Positions 34,851 to 45,000 of a stretch of 64,000 nucleotides of DNA are shown one piece after another. Made by a program: the position numbers and the translations under genes. Origin of the DNA: Bacteroidota bacterium. Its GTDB lineage: Bacteria; Bacteroidota; Bacteroidia; Chitinophagales; Chitinophagaceae. The stretch is taken from the NCBI GenBank assembly GCA_020161535.1, contig JAIUNW010000004.1, positions 1 to 64,000 on the forward strand, given 5' to 3'. The number at the start of each line of letters is the position of its first letter. Position 1 is the first letter of the stretch. The notes beneath the pieces were generated by a model, which had not been told where the DNA came from, made no database searches, and was given only the letters and a program-made list of their open reading frames with translations.

Positions 34851-35445
34851 TGACAGTGAAAAATATTCTGTCAATACTCCTTATGATTGGTGCGGCTTCC
34901 TTTGTGTCATGCAAGCCAAAGGCTCATGCAAATAGAGCTGCCGCAACTACGGATAGTGCAGTGTATTCCATCATAAAAATTTTTATCCCACATACTCGGG
35001 AGATAGAAGCGCTGACAGCAATTCCTTAATATTCTATGGCGAAAGGCCATTCGATACAAGCTTCTTATTGCACATAAAGAAGGATATTGACAAAGTTAAT
35101 GGCACGTACTTCGAAGTACTACCCGAGTACCATAGATTTCTTAAAGATGTCAGATCATCTGAAATGCAGATCTTATTTTTCGAAGGCTACAGTTTCATTT
35201 TTGACTCGGCAATGTGGGAAAAAATAATAATTAGATCGGAAAAGCTTTTACCCACTGATACAAGTCTCAAAAGCAATCCATTAGTCAGGGATGAAAGTCA
35301 CTATGCGCTGATTTTAAATTCATGAGTTAGGAAAAGTAACTTCAATACTTCCGTACAATATGAAGAGTTTTATAAATTTTTGAAAGACTCGTTGTTAAGC
35401 GATTTGGTTAATAAAAGAATACCGATAATGCATAAGGCAAAATAA
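34850..35445 (+). pseudogene. Frameshifted and interrupted small lipoprotein gene
   Basis: ATG 34850 opens a clear lipoprotein signal (MTVKNILSILLMIGAASFVSC, Cys at residue 21) but the frame stops at 35027-35029. From about 34978 a second frame continues as FYPTYSGDRSADSNSLIFYGE and runs to TGA 35323-35325, then on in the same frame (VRKSNFNTSVQYEEFYKFL) to TAA 35443-35445. The switch lies at an A5-T5 run (34975-34984), a typical slippage site. Read through, it would be a lipoprotein of about 195 residues of unknown family. Either a true pseudogene or, if the A/T run was misread, a gene of about 157 residues ending at 35325. Confidence 0.6.
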
Positions 35446-35640
35446 CATAATTATACATTCGGACTTATCATTACAGGGATATCCTCCTACAATGATCGTC
35501 GTGATTTTCAAAGGTTATGGTTTTTTTGGAATAGAATCTGGGCATCCCTACAGGGTAAAGTTAACCAGTAGGAACAATCTGTTACTTCATTCCAGCCGTT
35601 AACTGGTAGTTCCCACTTTGGCAGGCCAGCCCATTTAATT
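35446..35640. other. Intergenic region with no gene seen
   Basis: Moderately AT-rich stretch between the broken lipoprotein gene and the rimP promoter. No open frame with coding character, RNA or strong terminator is seen. Confidence 0.5.
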
Positions 35641-35675
35641 TTTGCTGGCTGACTCCGGTTTTTTCCTTACATTTG
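35641..35675 (+). promoter_or_regulatory. Promoter of the rimP-nusA-infB operon
   Basis: TTTG at 35641-35644, a 23-nt spacer and TACATTTG at 35668-35675 fit the Bacteroidota consensus. The predicted start point is just upstream of a 12-bp hairpin that fills the leader. Confidence 0.6.
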
Positions 35676-35692
35676 CAGCAGAAGTGATTCAA

Positions 35693-35725
35693 AAGAAGGG
35701 AACGGAAGCGTTCCCTTCTTCCATT
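35693..35725 (+). promoter_or_regulatory. Hairpin in the rimP leader (possible attenuator)
   Basis: A perfect 12-bp stem (35693-35704 with 35709-35720) with loop GAAG, followed by CCATTTTTGC and then the rimP ATG at 35731. It has the shape of a terminator with a short T run and sits inside the predicted 5' leader, so it could reduce transcription or mask the start codon. NusA-dependent control of this operon's leader is known in enterobacteria. Confidence 0.55.
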
Positions 35726-35730
35726 TTTGC

Positions 35731-36201
35731 ATGACAAACGAAGAAATTATACAAGGCGTTCGCGGTATGCTGGCCGAACTGCTCAGCGCCGACCCGACCT
35801 ATTTCCTGGTGGATGTTCGTATTAAACCAACTAATAATATAAAGGTTTTTCTCGATGCCGACCAGGGGGTGAGTATTGCCGGTTGCGCCCAGTACAACCG
35901 GGCGCTCTACAAAAAGCTGGAAGAGGCCGCCTGGTTTCCTGAGGGCGATTTTTCGCTCGAAGTGTCATCCCCCGGGCTCGACGAACCGCTTAAAATGTGG
36001 CGCCAGTACCAGAAGAACATCGGCCGCCATGCAGAAGTGACCTTGCTCGACAACAGCAAAATTGCCGGTATCCTCCTATCAGTAACCGAAGACGGCATTG
36101 TGCTGGAAGAAACCAAGGGCAAGAACAAGAAAAAAGAAGTAATCGCGCATTCATTATTATTCGATAACATCAAACAAACAAAAATTCAGGTAGTTTTTTA
36201 A
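35731..36201 (+). CDS. rimP: Ribosome maturation factor RimP
   Basis: 156 residues, normal length. RimP assists late assembly of the 30S subunit. The N-terminal alpha/beta domain includes FLVDVRIKPTNNIKVFLDADQGVSIAGCAQYNR and the conserved LEVSSPGLDEPL at about residues 72-83; an Sm-like C-terminal domain follows (VTLLDNSKIAGILLSV). It is the first gene of rimP-nusA-infB, with 11 nt to nusA. Confidence 0.94.
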   Translation: MTNEEIIQGVRGMLAELLSADPTYFLVDVRIKPTNNIKVFLDADQGVSIAGCAQYNRALYKKLEEAAWFPEGDFSLEVSSPGLDEPLKMWRQYQKNIGRHAEVTLLDNSKIAGILLSVTEDGIVLEETKGKNKKKEVIAHSLLFDNIKQTKIQVVF

Positions 36202-36212
36202 ATAACAGCGCC

Positions 36213-37460
36213 ATGGCAAGTATCAATTTGATCGAAGCATTCCAGGACTTCAAAGATGCCGAAAACATCGACCGCCCCACCATGATGAAAGTGGTGGAAG
36301 ACGTGTTCAAAACCCTGCTGCGCAAGAAATACGGGGCCGACGATAATTTCGACGTCATCGTAAACGCCGAAAAGGGTGACCTTGAAATCATGCGTCGCCG
36401 CACCATCGTAGAAGACGGTGAAGTGGAAGATCCGCTGGCCCAGATCGCCTACAGCGATGCCCGCAAAATCGAACCCGACTATGAAGTAGGTGAAGACCTC
36501 TACGAAGAAGTGGAAATCCTCGATTTCGGCCGCCGCGCCATCCTGGCCGCCAAACAAACCCTGGCCAGCCGCATCAGCGACCTGAAAAAGAATGTGCTTG
36601 TCAAAAAATACGGCGACCGCGTAGGTGATATCATCAATGCCGAAGTGTACCAGGTTTGGAAAAAAGAAATCCTGCTGCTCGACGAAGAAGGCAATGAACT
36701 GATCCTCCCCAAAAGCGAACAAATTCCGCAAGATTATTTCAAAAAAGGCGAGTCTATTCGCGCGGTAGTAAAGAAAGTGGAGCTGAAAAATAATTCGCCC
36801 GTTATCATTTTATCCCGTACCAGTCCGCTTTTCTTGGCTAAATTGCTGGAGATTGAAGTACCTGAAATCTTCGACGGCCTCATCGTCATCAAGAAAATCG
36901 TTCGCGAACCGGGCGAAAGAGCGAAAGTGGCTGTAGAATCTTATGATGACCGCATTGACCCCGTAGGTGCCTGTGTGGGTATGAAAGGTAGCCGGATCCA
37001 CGGCATTGTTCGCGAACTGAAAAACGAGAACATCGACGTGATCAACTGGACCAACAACCAGCAACTGCTGATCCAGCGCTCTCTTACCCCCGCCAAGATC
37101 ACCAGTATGGAGATCGATAATGAGAGGCACCATGTAAATGTGTTCCTTAAACCAGACCAGGTTTCCCTTGCCATCGGCCGGAAAGGCGTCAATATCAAGC
37201 TGGCCCAGGAATTGACCGGGCTCACGATCGACGTATTCCGCGATAATGAGGGCGACGAAGAAGAATATGATATCGACCTCGACGAATTTGCAGACGAGAT
37301 CGATACCTGGATCATTGATGAATTAAAACGCATTGGTTGCGATACCGCACGCAGCGTTTTGGACCTTACAGTTGACGAATTAGAAAGAAGAACCGATCTC
37401 GAGCGCGAATCCATCGAAGAAGTTCGAAAAATCGTAAAAGCTGAGTTCGAAAAAGAATAA
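36213..37460 (+). CDS. nusA: Transcription termination/antitermination factor NusA
   Basis: 415 residues. Domains in order: N-terminal RNA-polymerase-binding domain (1-130), S1 domain (about 135-200, GDIINAEVYQVWKKEILLLDEEG), KH1 and KH2 (about 225-345, with RIDPVGACVGMKGSRIHGI and LAIGRKGVNIKLAQELTG), and a short C-terminal acidic/helical region. The E. coli-type acidic repeats are lacking, as in most non-proteobacterial forms. It abuts infB: the stop is directly followed by the infB ATG. Confidence 0.96.
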   Translation: MASINLIEAFQDFKDAENIDRPTMMKVVEDVFKTLLRKKYGADDNFDVIVNAEKGDLEIMRRRTIVEDGEVEDPLAQIAYSDARKIEPDYEVGEDLYEEVEILDFGRRAILAAKQTLASRISDLKKNVLVKKYGDRVGDIINAEVYQVWKKEILLLDEEGNELILPKSEQIPQDYFKKGESIRAVVKKVELKNNSPVIILSRTSPLFLAKLLEIEVPEIFDGLIVIKKIVREPGERAKVAVESYDDRIDPVGACVGMKGSRIHGIVRELKNENIDVINWTNNQQLLIQRSLTPAKITSMEIDNERHHVNVFLKPDQVSLAIGRKGVNIKLAQELTGLTIDVFRDNEGDEEEYDIDLDEFADEIDTWIIDELKRIGCDTARSVLDLTVDELERRTDLERESIEEVRKIVKAEFEKE

Positions 37461-40427
37461 ATGGCAGAAATAACAACACCCAGATTAATGGCGGCCGCCA
37501 AAGAATTCAACATCGGCAAAGACACGCTGGTGGAGTTTTTGGCGTCCAAAGGTTTTGACCGCGAGGAGCTGAAGCCAACCTCGAAACTCTCGGAAGACAT
37601 GTACAATGCGCTTCAGCGGGAGTTTCAGAGCGACAAACTGGCCAAGAGCAAGAGCGACCAGATCGACTTGCCCAAAGGCAGCACCCAGGAGAAGAAGAAG
37701 AAGGAAGACGAGGAGGTCATTTTCCGCAAAGACAGCAAAAAGACCGAAGCCGCGCCTGTTGAGAAGCCGGCTGCTGAAACAAAACCAGTTGAGCCCGAAC
37801 AGCCCGTAGCGCCCGAGAAAAAAGCGCCTGCGGCGGATGTGATCGCGGAAGTGCCGACCGCCAAAGAAACAAAAGCAGCGCCCGAAGCCGTTGAGCCGGA
37901 ACCCGCCAAAACGGAGCCGGCCACCATCGAAGGGCCTAAAATCGTTGATAAGATCGACCTTTCGGCGATCGATTCGAGCACCCGCCCGAAGAAAGTGGTT
38001 AAAAAACAGACCGCGTCGGCCGAAAAAGCCCCCGCTGCTGAAAAAAAGACCAAGGAACCGGTAGCCAAAACCGTTACCGAGCCCGAAGCCAAGCCAACCC
38101 CCGCCGAAGAGGAATCAAATGAACCCCCGGTAATCGAAAATATCCAGGCCGAACGCCTCACTGGTCCGAAGATCATGGGCAAAATCGACCTGCCGGTCGA
38201 CAGTGATACCCGCCCCAAACAAGGTGCTGGTCCCGCGGCCGGTGCCGGTGGCGATACCAAGCGGATCCGCAAGCGGATTCCGATCGACAAAAAAGGCGAA
38301 AACATCACCCGCCAGCAGGCCAGTGGCCAGCAGGGTGGTTTCCGCGGTCCCGGCCAGCAAGGCCAGGGTGGCGGTTTCCGTGGCCCCGGTCAACAGGGCC
38401 AGGGCGGCAATCGCTTCCAACGTCCCGGCCAGCAAGGTGCCGGTGGTCGCGGTGGTAATCGCCCCGGTGGCGGTCCGCGCCAGAACCCGCGCGAGGTGAA
38501 GGAAATCGACCAGAAAGAAATCCAGGAAAAAATCCGCCAGACCCAGGCCAAGATGGCCGGGGGTAGCAATACCAAGGGCGGCCGTGGCATGAAATCACGC
38601 CGCCTGCGCGAAAAACGCCAGGGCATGGCCGAACAGGAAGGCCACGAAGCGCAGGATACTACCATCCAGGTTACCGAGTTCATCAGCGTGAGCGAACTGG
38701 CCAACCTGATGGATGTGAGTTATGCTGATGTGATCGGCAAGTGTATGGGCCTCGGTATGATGGTGTCGATCAACCAGCGTCTCGACGCCGAGGTGATCGA
38801 ACTGGTAGCCGGCGAATTTGGCTTCAATGTGGAATTCATCGGCCTCGATGATATGGAAGATATGGACGAAGAAGATGTGCAGGACGATCCCGAAGACCTG
38901 CAGCCGCGTTCGCCCATCGTTACCATCATGGGTCACGTTGACCATGGTAAAACTTCCCTGCTCGACTATATCCGCAGTGCCAACGTAGTGGCAGGTGAGG
39001 CCGGCGGTATCACCCAGCACATTGGTGCTTACACGGTTGATGTAGCCGAAGACAAAAAAATCACCTTCCTCGATACCCCGGGTCACGAAGCCTTTACCGC
39101 GATGCGTGCCCGCGGTGCGAAAGTGACCGATATCGCGGTGATCGTGATTGCGGCCGACGATGCGGTGATGCCCCAAACCAAGGAGGCCATCAGCCACGCG
39201 CAGGCAGCCAATGTACCCATGATCTTCGCCATCAACAAGATCGATAAAGACGGGGCGAATCCGCAGAAAATATACGAACAGCTCTCCCAGATGAATATCC
39301 TGGTAGAAGAGTGGGGTGGTAAATTCCAAAGCCAGGAACTGAGCGCAAAAAAAGGCCTGAATGTAGACCTGCTGCTGGAAAAAATCCTGCTCGAAGCCGA
39401 ACTGCTCGACCTGAAAGCCAACCCCGACCGGGAGGCCAATGGTAGTATTATTGAAGCTTCGCTCGATAAGGGCCGCGGTTATGTGGCCACGGTGCTGGTA
39501 CAAAACGGCACCTTGCAGCAAGGGGATATCGTGGTATCGGGCCAGTATTATGGTCGCGTCAAAGCGATGTTCAACGAGCGCAACAAGAAACTCGAAGAGG
39601 CGCCACCTTCTACGCCGGTATTGATACTCGGCTTGAACGGTGCGCCACAGGCAGGTGAAACCTTCCGGGTGTACGAAGATGAATCTGAAGCGAAAGAAGT
39701 GGCCGGTCGCCGGGCACAGATCCTGCGCGAACAGGGCATCCGCACCAAGAAACACATTACCCTCGATGAAATCGGTCGCCGCCTGGCCCTGGGCAATTTC
39801 AAACAGCTCAACCTCATTATCAAGGGCGACGTGGATGGATCGGTTGAAGCATTGTCTGATTCACTCATCAAACAAAGCACCGAAGAGATCGCCGTATCGG
39901 TAGTACACAAGGCCGTGGGTGCCATCACCGAGAGTGATGTACTGCTGGCCACTGCTTCCGATGCCATCGTGATTGGCTTTAACGTGCGGGCTTCTAACCA
40001 GGCCGCCCGACTGGCCGAAAACGAAGGCGTGGAGATCAAGACCTATTCCATCATCTACAATGCCATCGAAGAGATCCGCAGTGCGATGGAAGGTATGTTG
40101 GAACCCAAGGTGCAGGAGAAAGAAGTGGCGCAGGTGGAAGTACGCGAAGTGTACAAATTCGACAAGGCCACCGTGGCTGGATGTTTTGTGACCGATGGCA
40201 AGATCAAGCGCGACAGCAAGATCCGCCTCTTCCGCGACGGTGTACTCATCTACCCGCGTACCGAGGGTGCATTTGGTGAACTGGGCAGCCTGAAACGTTT
40301 CAAAGACGACGTAAAAGAAGTGAACAATAACTACGAGTGCGGTCTTACGATTAAGAACTTCGCTGATATCCAGGTGGGTGATACCATCGTGGCCATCGAA
40401 GAGGAAGAAGTAAAACGCACTTTGTAA
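37461..40427 (+). CDS. infB: Translation initiation factor IF-2 with long Gly/Arg/Gln-rich N-terminal region
   Basis: 988 residues. IF-2 N-terminal helix domain (1-55), a charged Pro/Ala/Lys/Glu-rich linker (60-260), a repeated [16 protein letters not shown] segment (about 290-330), a second IF2_N-like domain (about 400-450), the G domain with G1 GHVDHGKT at residues 491-498, DTPGHEAF and NKID motifs, then domains II-IV. It places initiator tRNA on the 30S subunit using GTP. The G domain and beyond are standard; the N-terminal region is species-specific. A strong terminator follows. Confidence 0.97.
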   Translation: MAEITTPRLMAAAKEFNIGKDTLVEFLASKGFDREELKPTSKLSEDMYNALQREFQSDKLAKSKSDQIDLPKGSTQEKKKKEDEEVIFRKDSKKTEAAPVEKPAAETKPVEPEQPVAPEKKAPAADVIAEVPTAKETKAAPEAVEPEPAKTEPATIEGPKIVDKIDLSAIDSSTRPKKVVKKQTASAEKAPAAEKKTKEPVAKTVTEPEAKPTPAEEESNEPPVIENIQAERLTGPKIMGKIDLPVDSDTRPKQGAGPAAGAGGDTKRIRKRIPIDKKGENITRQQASGQQGGFRGPGQQGQGGGFRGPGQQGQGGNRFQRPGQQGAGGRGGNRPGGGPRQNPREVKEIDQKEIQEKIRQTQAKMAGGSNTKGGRGMKSRRLREKRQGMAEQEGHEAQDTTIQVTEFISVSELANLMDVSYADVIGKCMGLGMMVSINQRLDAEVIELVAGEFGFNVEFIGLDDMEDMDEEDVQDDPEDLQPRSPIVTIMGHVDHGKTSLLDYIRSANVVAGEAGGITQHIGAYTVDVAEDKKITFLDTPGHEAFTAMRARGAKVTDIAVIVIAADDAVMPQTKEAISHAQAANVPMIFAINKIDKDGANPQKIYEQLSQMNILVEEWGGKFQSQELSAKKGLNVDLLLEKILLEAELLDLKANPDREANGSIIEASLDKGRGYVATVLVQNGTLQQGDIVVSGQYYGRVKAMFNERNKKLEEAPPSTPVLILGLNGAPQAGETFRVYEDESEAKEVAGRRAQILREQGIRTKKHITLDEIGRRLALGNFKQLNLIIKGDVDGSVEALSDSLIKQSTEEIAVSVVHKAVGAITESDVLLATASDAIVIGFNVRASNQAARLAENEGVEIKTYSIIYNAIEEIRSAMEGMLEPKVQEKEVAQVEVREVYKFDKATVAGCFVTDGKIKRDSKIRLFRDGVLIYPRTEGAFGELGSLKRFKDDVKEVNNNYECGLTIKNFADIQVGDTIVAIEEEEVKRTL
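38332..38447 (+). repeat. Coding repeat in infB (about 33-36 nt units)
   Basis: Three imperfect units encode [24 protein letters not shown] and [12 protein letters not shown], followed by further RGGNRPGGG. This yields an RG/Q-rich disordered stretch in the IF-2 N-terminal region. Confidence 0.75.
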
Positions 40428-40430
40428 CCA

Positions 40431-40465
40431 AAAAACCGGAAAGCTGGCAGCAGTTTTCCGGTTTT
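40431..40465 (+). terminator. Intrinsic terminator of rimP-nusA-infB
   Basis: An 11-bp stem AAAACCGGAAA/TTTCCGGTTTT (40432-40442 with 40455-40465) right behind the infB stop; the T-rich right arm acts as the U tract. Confidence 0.85.
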
Positions 40466-40538
40466 ATATTCTAACATTTCCTTAAATCTCAGCGGGGCAT
40501 CCCTTGCCTCCCATCTGTTCCGTAATTTGTTGGCTGAT

Positions 40539-41957
40539 ATGAAGTATTCATTCCTTTTTTTGACCCTTTTCGCGGCTGCTGCAGCCCAAGCGCAAACGCC
40601 CGCCTCAGTTGCTTCTAACCAGGCAACAGCGGCCAACAATACCCCGAAAGTGAAGCGGGTAGTTGCTGATAAAATTGTGGGCGTGGTAGGCGATAAAATT
40701 ATTCTGCAGTCTGATATCAAGAATGCGATTCTGGATATTCAGCGGCAGGCTGAAGGCCAGCAGGATGTTCGCCTGCCCACTGAATGTGAAGTGATGGAGC
40801 AGGCCCTGGCACAAAAAGCATTGGTGGTGCAATCGGAGCGCGATTCGCTGCCCATCAGTGAGGAAGAAATTGAAGGCATGCTCGACAACCAGGTGCGCGG
40901 CTTTATCCAGCGTTTTGGTACCAAAGACGCGCTGGAACAAATCGCCGGCCGAACCGTTTACCAGATCAAAGAAGACTTCCGCCAATCGTTTCGCGAACGC
41001 AAGCAGGCCGAAGAAATGCGCAAGAAAATCGTTTCTGGCGTTAAAATCACCCCTACAGAAGTAAAAGAGTATTTCGATAAAATTCCGGTCGACAAACTAC
41101 CTTATTATGAAACGGAAATCGAAGTCGGCGAACTGGTTGCTTATCCCAAGGCCAGCCGCGACCTCGAACTCTATGCCATTGAAGAACTGACCGAATACAA
41201 AAAAGAAGTGGAAAGCGGTTCCAAGAAATTTGAGACCCTGGCCAGTTTGTACACCGATGATCCCGGCAGCAAGGGCACCGGTGGTATGTACAATATCAAT
41301 CGCACCGAAAAAAACTGGGACCCGACTTTTATCGCCAATGCTTTCCGCCTGAAAGAAGGACAGATTTCACCCGTTTTTAAATCCAAATTCGGCTACCATA
41401 TCATCCAGATGGTTAGCCGCGCCGGCGACGATGCCACTGTTCGACATATTCTTAAAATCCCGGCGATCACCGAAGCCGAAATTGCTTCGGTTACGAGCAA
41501 ACTGGACTCCATTCGCACCCGCCTGGTAAACGGCAGCATCAGCTTTGGCGAAGCCGTTGGCCGCTACAGCGATGCCGAAGAATCCAAGTTCACCGCCGGT
41601 ATGAAACAATGCGCCAATGGCACCTATTGCACCATCGACCAGTTGGACAAAGACCTGGTGACCGCATTGAAAAACATTCAACCGGGTACCTATTCCCAAC
41701 CCCTGGCCTATACCGATGAGCGGGGAAAAAAAGCGGTTCGCATCATCTACCTGAAGTCAAGATCGGAGCCGCACCGCGAGAACATGAAAGACGACTACAA
41801 CAAAATTGCCGCAAGGGCGCTGGAAATAAAGCAACAGGAAGCCGTTGAAAAATGGTTTACCACAAAAATCCCCACGTTTTACCTGCAAATTGATGAGGCG
41901 TTTAACAAGTGCGACCAGCTAAAACTTTGGATGGCAAACATTACGAAGAACCAGTAA
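40539..41957 (+). CDS. SurA-like periplasmic peptidyl-prolyl isomerase/chaperone
   Basis: 472 residues from ATG 40539, which begins a signal peptide (MKYSFLFLTLFAAAAAQAQ); the TTG codons upstream are rejected. An N-terminal SurA-like helical domain (ADKIVGVVGDKIILQSDI at about 40-60 onward) precedes a parvulin PPIC domain at about residues 190-285 (FETLASLYTDDPGSKGTGGMYNINR, FKSKFGYHIIQMVSR) and a second, degenerate one at about 290-400. Such proteins help outer-membrane proteins fold. In Bacteroidota several copies are usual. It is transcribed from behind the infB terminator and ends at its own terminator. Confidence 0.9.
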   Translation: MKYSFLFLTLFAAAAAQAQTPASVASNQATAANNTPKVKRVVADKIVGVVGDKIILQSDIKNAILDIQRQAEGQQDVRLPTECEVMEQALAQKALVVQSERDSLPISEEEIEGMLDNQVRGFIQRFGTKDALEQIAGRTVYQIKEDFRQSFRERKQAEEMRKKIVSGVKITPTEVKEYFDKIPVDKLPYYETEIEVGELVAYPKASRDLELYAIEELTEYKKEVESGSKKFETLASLYTDDPGSKGTGGMYNINRTEKNWDPTFIANAFRLKEGQISPVFKSKFGYHIIQMVSRAGDDATVRHILKIPAITEAEIASVTSKLDSIRTRLVNGSISFGEAVGRYSDAEESKFTAGMKQCANGTYCTIDQLDKDLVTALKNIQPGTYSQPLAYTDERGKKAVRIIYLKSRSEPHRENMKDDYNKIAARALEIKQQEAVEKWFTTKIPTFYLQIDEAFNKCDQLKLWMANITKNQ

Positions 41958-41982
41958 TACAATCTCCTTTGGAATAGAAACG

Positions 41983-42014
41983 AAAGCCCTTCCAGAAACC
42001 GGAAGGGCTTTTTA
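41983..42014 (+). terminator. Intrinsic terminator behind the SurA-like gene
   Basis: An 11-bp perfect stem AAAGCCCTTCC/GGAAGGGCTTT (41983-41993 with 42001-42011), 7-nt loop, T run. Confidence 0.92.
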
Positions 42015-42035
42015 TTTTGTGTAAATTGGTAACTG

Positions 42036-45000
42036 ATGCGCACACACTCGGCCATGTTAGACGACAAACACAAACTGGAAACCAGTTTGCAGGAAAGCGA
42101 AGAGCGCTATCGCGATCTGTTTGAAAACGCCATTGATATCATTTACATCGTTGACCTGGAGGGCGCCATTGTGTCGATGAACCGGAGAATGGAAGAGCTG
42201 TTGGGTTACAGCGACCAGGACCTGCTGGGTAAATCTTCCCACCTGCTTTTTGCGCCCGAAAAATTGCCGGAAGTAATTGTGCAGGAAGAACTAAAGAGAA
42301 ACGGACAGGCAAAGATCACGGTGTATGAATCTGAATACATTAGTAAGGAGGGGAAACGATTGCCGGTTGAAATCAGTTCCCGATTGATTTATCGCGAAGG
42401 GCGGGTAACCGGCACCCATGTTACATCGCGCGACATCAGCCAACAACGACAAGCACAACTTGCCCTCGCCAAGAACGAAGCCATGTACCGCTTTTTGTCG
42501 GAGCATGCGCGTGATGTGATCTGCCTTCACCTGCCCGATACGAAGTACATATATGTTTCATCGTCGATCGAGCCAATGCTCGGTTATGAACCGGAAGAAC
42601 TGGTGGGACATTATCCGCATGAGTTTTACCACCCCGACGATGTTTATTCGGTTAACAACAAAGTGGCTGCTTCCTTCGAAGATCGCCAAAGCCCGGCTTT
42701 TTTGCGGTATCGATTTCGCCACAAAGAAGGGCATTATATCTGGTTGGAAACCGTGCCCCAACCCATCATTGAACAGGGTGAAATGATCTATGTGCAAACG
42801 ATCAACCGCGATATCACCGAACGAAAAACGGCCGAGCAGCAATTGGTGGAGAAAGACAGGCTTTCATCGGCCCTGGCGCATACCAGCCGTGTATTGTTGT
42901 TGGATCAGTCGATAGAGCAAACATTTTTCCAATGTATACCGCTTTTCTGCAACGCCTTGCAGGCCGATCGCATGTTTGTGTTTAGATTGGAAGATGGAAA
43001 AGCCATTGACACTTTGTTGTGGAATGAATCGACCAAAGAATTTACGCAAGACCATCCTTCTTTAAATGGCGCTGAAATATTTGTGGCTACACAATTGGCA
43101 GAATACACCATTGAACAGGAAACCAACGAGCAAAGGCTGGCCTGGATGCACCGATACCAATGCCAGTCGATATTGCTGGTACCCGTATTTACCAGTGATG
43201 GTTTTTGGGGCGTTATCGGTTGCGCCCAACATACCAGCGGCCGGCATTGGAATGAAAACCTGCGGAATAGTTTTATCACTTTTGCCGCCTCCATCAGCAG
43301 CATGCTCGAAAACCATCTTCGCGAAAAGCAATTGCGCCAAAGCGAAGAATGGTTTCGCACTTTGTTCCGCAATTCGCTCGATATTGTTTTTGTAGTTGAT
43401 GCCAGGGGAAGACTGGGTTATGTAACCCCGAGCCTTGAAACCATTTTAGGCTATAACCAATTAGATCTACTGGGTGAATATTGCAGCAATTTTGTGCATC
43501 CCGACGATATCAATGCCTTCAATCACCTGATTTATAAACTGGCAACTGATGCAGAACAGGAGCAGGTATTGCAACTGCGTGTAAAACATGCAGAAGGCCA
43601 TTGGTGCTGGATGGAAATGAAGGGCCAAAGCCAGTTGCGCGACCCAAACATCAATGGCATTTTACTAAGCCTGCGCGATGTGAGCGAATACATCGAAATT
43701 GAGAATACCCTCAAGCAGTACAGCGACCGGATCACCGGTGTATTGCACAGCATCACCGATGGCTTTATCTCTACAGATCGCGACCTGCGCATCGCCATGT
43801 TCAATACTGTGGCGGCAGATGCACTGAAAGACAACCAGCAACTGGCGCTGGGCGAAAGTATTTGGGATCTTTTTCCGCAGGCACGTCAATCAGACAGCTA
43901 TTTATTTCTGAACCAGGCCATTCGCGAAAACCGAACAATCCGCTATGAACAATGGGTAGAAACACTGAATCGTTGGTTTGAAGTAAGTGCCTTCCCGTTT
44001 GAAGACGGCTTGTTTATTTATTTTAAAGACGCCACCGAAAAGAAATACCACGAAAGCCTGCTGCAACTGGAAAAAGAATTACTGGAAATGAATGCGGCAT
44101 CGACCGTTACCATTTTTTCCATGGCGAAAGTATTGCTGGAAAGACTGGAGCATTTATTACGGCGTACCCATACCTCTATCCGGCAAATAAAAAATCGAAC
44201 CGGTGAAGTGATGTTGCTGGCTTCTTATGGTTTTGATGAAGACTGTGCAGCCAATGTCAATGAATCTTTATTTGACCAGGCGGCGCATAGTGTAGCCGCA
44301 CGCGCCGTTATCGAGAAAAAAGCAATGGGTGTGTTGGATATTGAGCAAAGTGATTTGTCGCCCGAAACCAAGGCTGCAGCCCGCGCCTGTGGCATCAAAT
44401 CTACCTGGTCAACCCCCTTGTTTAGTTCCATCCACGAAGTACTGGGTGTATTTACGTTTTATTTTGAAACAAACCGGGAACCCAGTCAGCAGGAGCTGAC
44501 AGTAGTGCACCGCAACCTTCGCATTTTTGCGATGATTATGGAAAACCGGCAGGCTGCTGAAAAATTGCATATCAGTAATGAGCGATATATCCTGGCCACC
44601 CGTGCGGCCAACGAAGCTATCTGGGACTGGGACGCAGAAGAACAAGTGACTTATTGGGGCGATGGATTCAAAACCATTTTCGGGTATGCATCGGCGTTTT
44701 ACCCAGGCCTATCGATGATTTGGGAAAATAAAATACACCCCGATGACCGCGAGCGGGTGATCAACCGAATTGCCAGTTTCACCTCGGGTGAACGAAAGGG
44801 CTTGTTTGTGGAAGAATACCAGTTTTTAAAGGCAGATGGAAACTATGCGTATGTGCGCGACAAAGCCTATTGTCTGTACAACGACGAAGGCAAAGTGATT
44901 CGTATGATCGGCTCCTGCGAAGACATTACTGAAACCAGGAGGCTGCAACAACAGTTACTGCAACAGGAAATCCATAAACAACAGCAGATTGCACAAGCCG

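Noticed and set aside
38595..39755. A 386-codon minus-strand frame inside infB
   Set aside because: Complete overlap with the IF-2 G-domain coding region and no recognisable protein; antisense shadow.
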